NCBI GenBank assembly: GCA_963922875.1
Contig: CAWUJH010000005.1
Span: forward strand, 372,001 to 436,000
Length of the DNA: 64,000 nucleotides
Direction: 5' to 3'
Source: Ketobacter sp963922875
GTDB taxonomy: Bacteria > Pseudomonadota > Gammaproteobacteria > Pseudomonadales > Ketobacteraceae
The position numbers and the translations under genes are program-made. Below, piece by piece: positions 63,053-64,000 of the stretch (position 1 is the stretch's first letter; the number at the start of each line of letters is the position of its first letter). The notes beneath the pieces are model-generated. The model did not search any database, had not been told where the DNA came from, and worked only from the letters and a program-made list of their open reading frames with translations.

Positions 63053-63523
63053 ATGAGACACAAGCCAAGTGAAGTCAGCTTCCTCGCAGTACGTTTTTAT
63101 TTATCTGTTATTTTATTGTTACCGCTATCGGGGTGTGCGTTGCGATCCGAGCTGCCCGTGCCGCCGCCAAACCATGGTGTTTTGATGTTGGGCTACTCAA
63201 CTCTGCAAGCAACGCCCTACCAAAATGGCACACTTTATACTGGGTTCGTGTTGGAAGAAATTAATAACGTTCCGTTGACAGTACCGTTGAAGTATTCTGA
63301 TTCCGTTGCGCTTCCTATGGGGATAACCTTTATTAAAGGCTACTGCTATTGGCGACTAAGGGCGATTCCTATAACGGCAGATGAAAAAAAAGTTGAGGTT
63401 AATCAGGAAATTGAGGTTCGCTCTAATTACTTGCACACGATTGTTATCGATATAGATGAATATAAGCCCGGCTGTAAAGTCAAGCTATTAGAGCGTCCAC
63501 TAAAACACAGGGTTCATAAGTGA
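63053..63523 (+). CDS. Putative lipoprotein
   Basis: About 156 residues from the ATG at 63053, which gives a short basic n-region (MRHKPSEVSFLAVR); the frame extends back to 63017. A lipobox LSGC ends the hydrophobic segment (FYLSVILLLPLSGCALRSE), indicating a lipidated Cys. The mature part has a beta-rich sequence and no recognised domain. It is coupled to the next gene by a one-base overlap (TGATG). Confidence 0.7.
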   Translation: MRHKPSEVSFLAVRFYLSVILLLPLSGCALRSELPVPPPNHGVLMLGYSTLQATPYQNGTLYTGFVLEEINNVPLTVPLKYSDSVALPMGITFIKGYCYWRLRAIPITADEKKVEVNQEIEVRSNYLHTIVIDIDEYKPGCKVKLLERPLKHRVHK

Positions 63524-64000
63524 TGTTTAAAGCGCCGCACCTTCAAACTGTATGGGGACCTAAATTTCGCCGCTTACCTCGGGTGCTGCGAACAGAAGAG
63601 AAATTCTATTTTAGTGATGGTGACCATTGCTGGTTACATTGGGCAGGACCAAAACCTAGTTTGGTTGGGGAGTTGGTGGTGTTGCTTCATGGCTTGGCAG
63701 GCAGTAGTGAATCTCAATACATTGTTGGAATTCAAAGCACCCTAACAAAGCTTGGTTTGGCATCGGTGGCGGTGAACTTTCGCGGCGCTGGAGGCAGGCC
63801 TAATAATTTAGCTAAAACTTACCATTCGGGTGAGGCAACAGATCTCGCCGAAATTTTCCGTGGCCTTGTCAGGCGCTGGCCTCACGTGGTTTTATTTCCC
63901 GTTGGCTATTCGTTAGGTGGTAGCAGACTGTTGAACTTTCTTAGTGAGAAGTTCGATCCCTCGATCGGCGCCGCGGTAGCGGTTTGCGTGCCCATGGACT
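63523..64000 (+). CDS. YheT-type alpha/beta hydrolase, partial
   Basis: An ATG at 63523 opens a frame running off the window end (159 complete codons). The start MFKAPHLQTVWG, the oxyanion segment LLHGLAGSSESQYI, VNFRGAGGRPNNLAKTYHSGEATDL and the nucleophile motif VGYSLGGSRLLNFL are characteristic of YheT/UPF0017 hydrolases. Only the first half is present. The ATG overlaps the lipoprotein stop. Confidence 0.88.
   Translation, partial: MFKAPHLQTVWGPKFRRLPRVLRTEEKFYFSDGDHCWLHWAGPKPSLVGELVVLLHGLAGSSESQYIVGIQSTLTKLGLASVAVNFRGAGGRPNNLAKTYHSGEATDLAEIFRGLVRRWPHVVLFPVGYSLGGSRLLNFLSEKFDPSIGAAVAVCVPMD

Overview
The window looks like a chromosomal segment of a marine or halotolerant gammaproteobacterium, probably of the Cellvibrionales/Pseudomonadales type. 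The evidence is the conserved block apaH-apaG-rsmA-pdxA-surA-lptD divergent from amgK-murU-djlA, a Vfr/CRP gene beside an osmC-like gene, a finR-fpr pair, two sodium:solute symporters and an ectoine operon. I see no phage, transposase, CRISPR array, rRNA or tRNA.

Left part (1-12.2 kb): the truncated start of prkA; the minus-strand envelope and housekeeping run (lptD, surA, pdxA, rsmA, apaG, apaH); the divergent peptidoglycan-recycling genes amgK and murU with djlA; a DUF3530-like secreted protein; then rpe and gph. From 12.6 to 19 kb come trpE-trpG-trpD-trpC, a Vfr/CRP regulator, an OsmC-like and a VOC protein, and a histidine phosphatase. From 19 to 35.9 kb there is a mixed block: patatin, an alpha/beta hydrolase, DsbA, a zinc deacylase, a PAS-GGDEF protein, FinR-like LysR and Fpr, a GNAT-nitrilase fusion, an unusual PilZ-Rossmann protein divergent from a 7TM-GGDEF(degenerate)-EAL protein, a MATE pump and FabV. 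An acyl-CoA dehydrogenase follows.

The ectoine locus (37.2-43.4 kb) is the clearest accessory system: an EctR-type MarR regulator divergent from ectAB-ectC-ask-symporter. EctA and EctB are joined in one open reading frame, yet a good ribosome binding site and the normal EctB start remain inside it. The promoter region carries an 18-bp pseudopalindrome that, as I remember it, is identical to the published EctR1 operator of a methanotroph. A perfect hairpin with a T-run lies between this promoter and ectA.

A second group at 48.0-54.4 kb may be an undescribed pathway. It holds a small membrane-anchored protein, a second symporter, a tiny membrane protein, an aspartate-carbamoyltransferase paralogue that has lost the side-chain-carboxylate-binding Arg motif, and an asparagine-synthetase-like amidotransferase; a convergent N-carbamoyl-amino-acid hydrolase follows. 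My inference is synthesis, uptake and breakdown of a carbamoylated amino acid amide, possibly an osmolyte like the known N-alpha-carbamoylglutamine 1-amide. An RND efflux pair lies between the two osmolyte-related groups.

The right end holds acnA-fumC with a terminator, an outer-membrane-like protein, a lone ParA-like ATPase, a secreted triple-malectin/Ig/FN3 protein with its terminator, a lipoprotein and the beginning of a YheT-type hydrolase.
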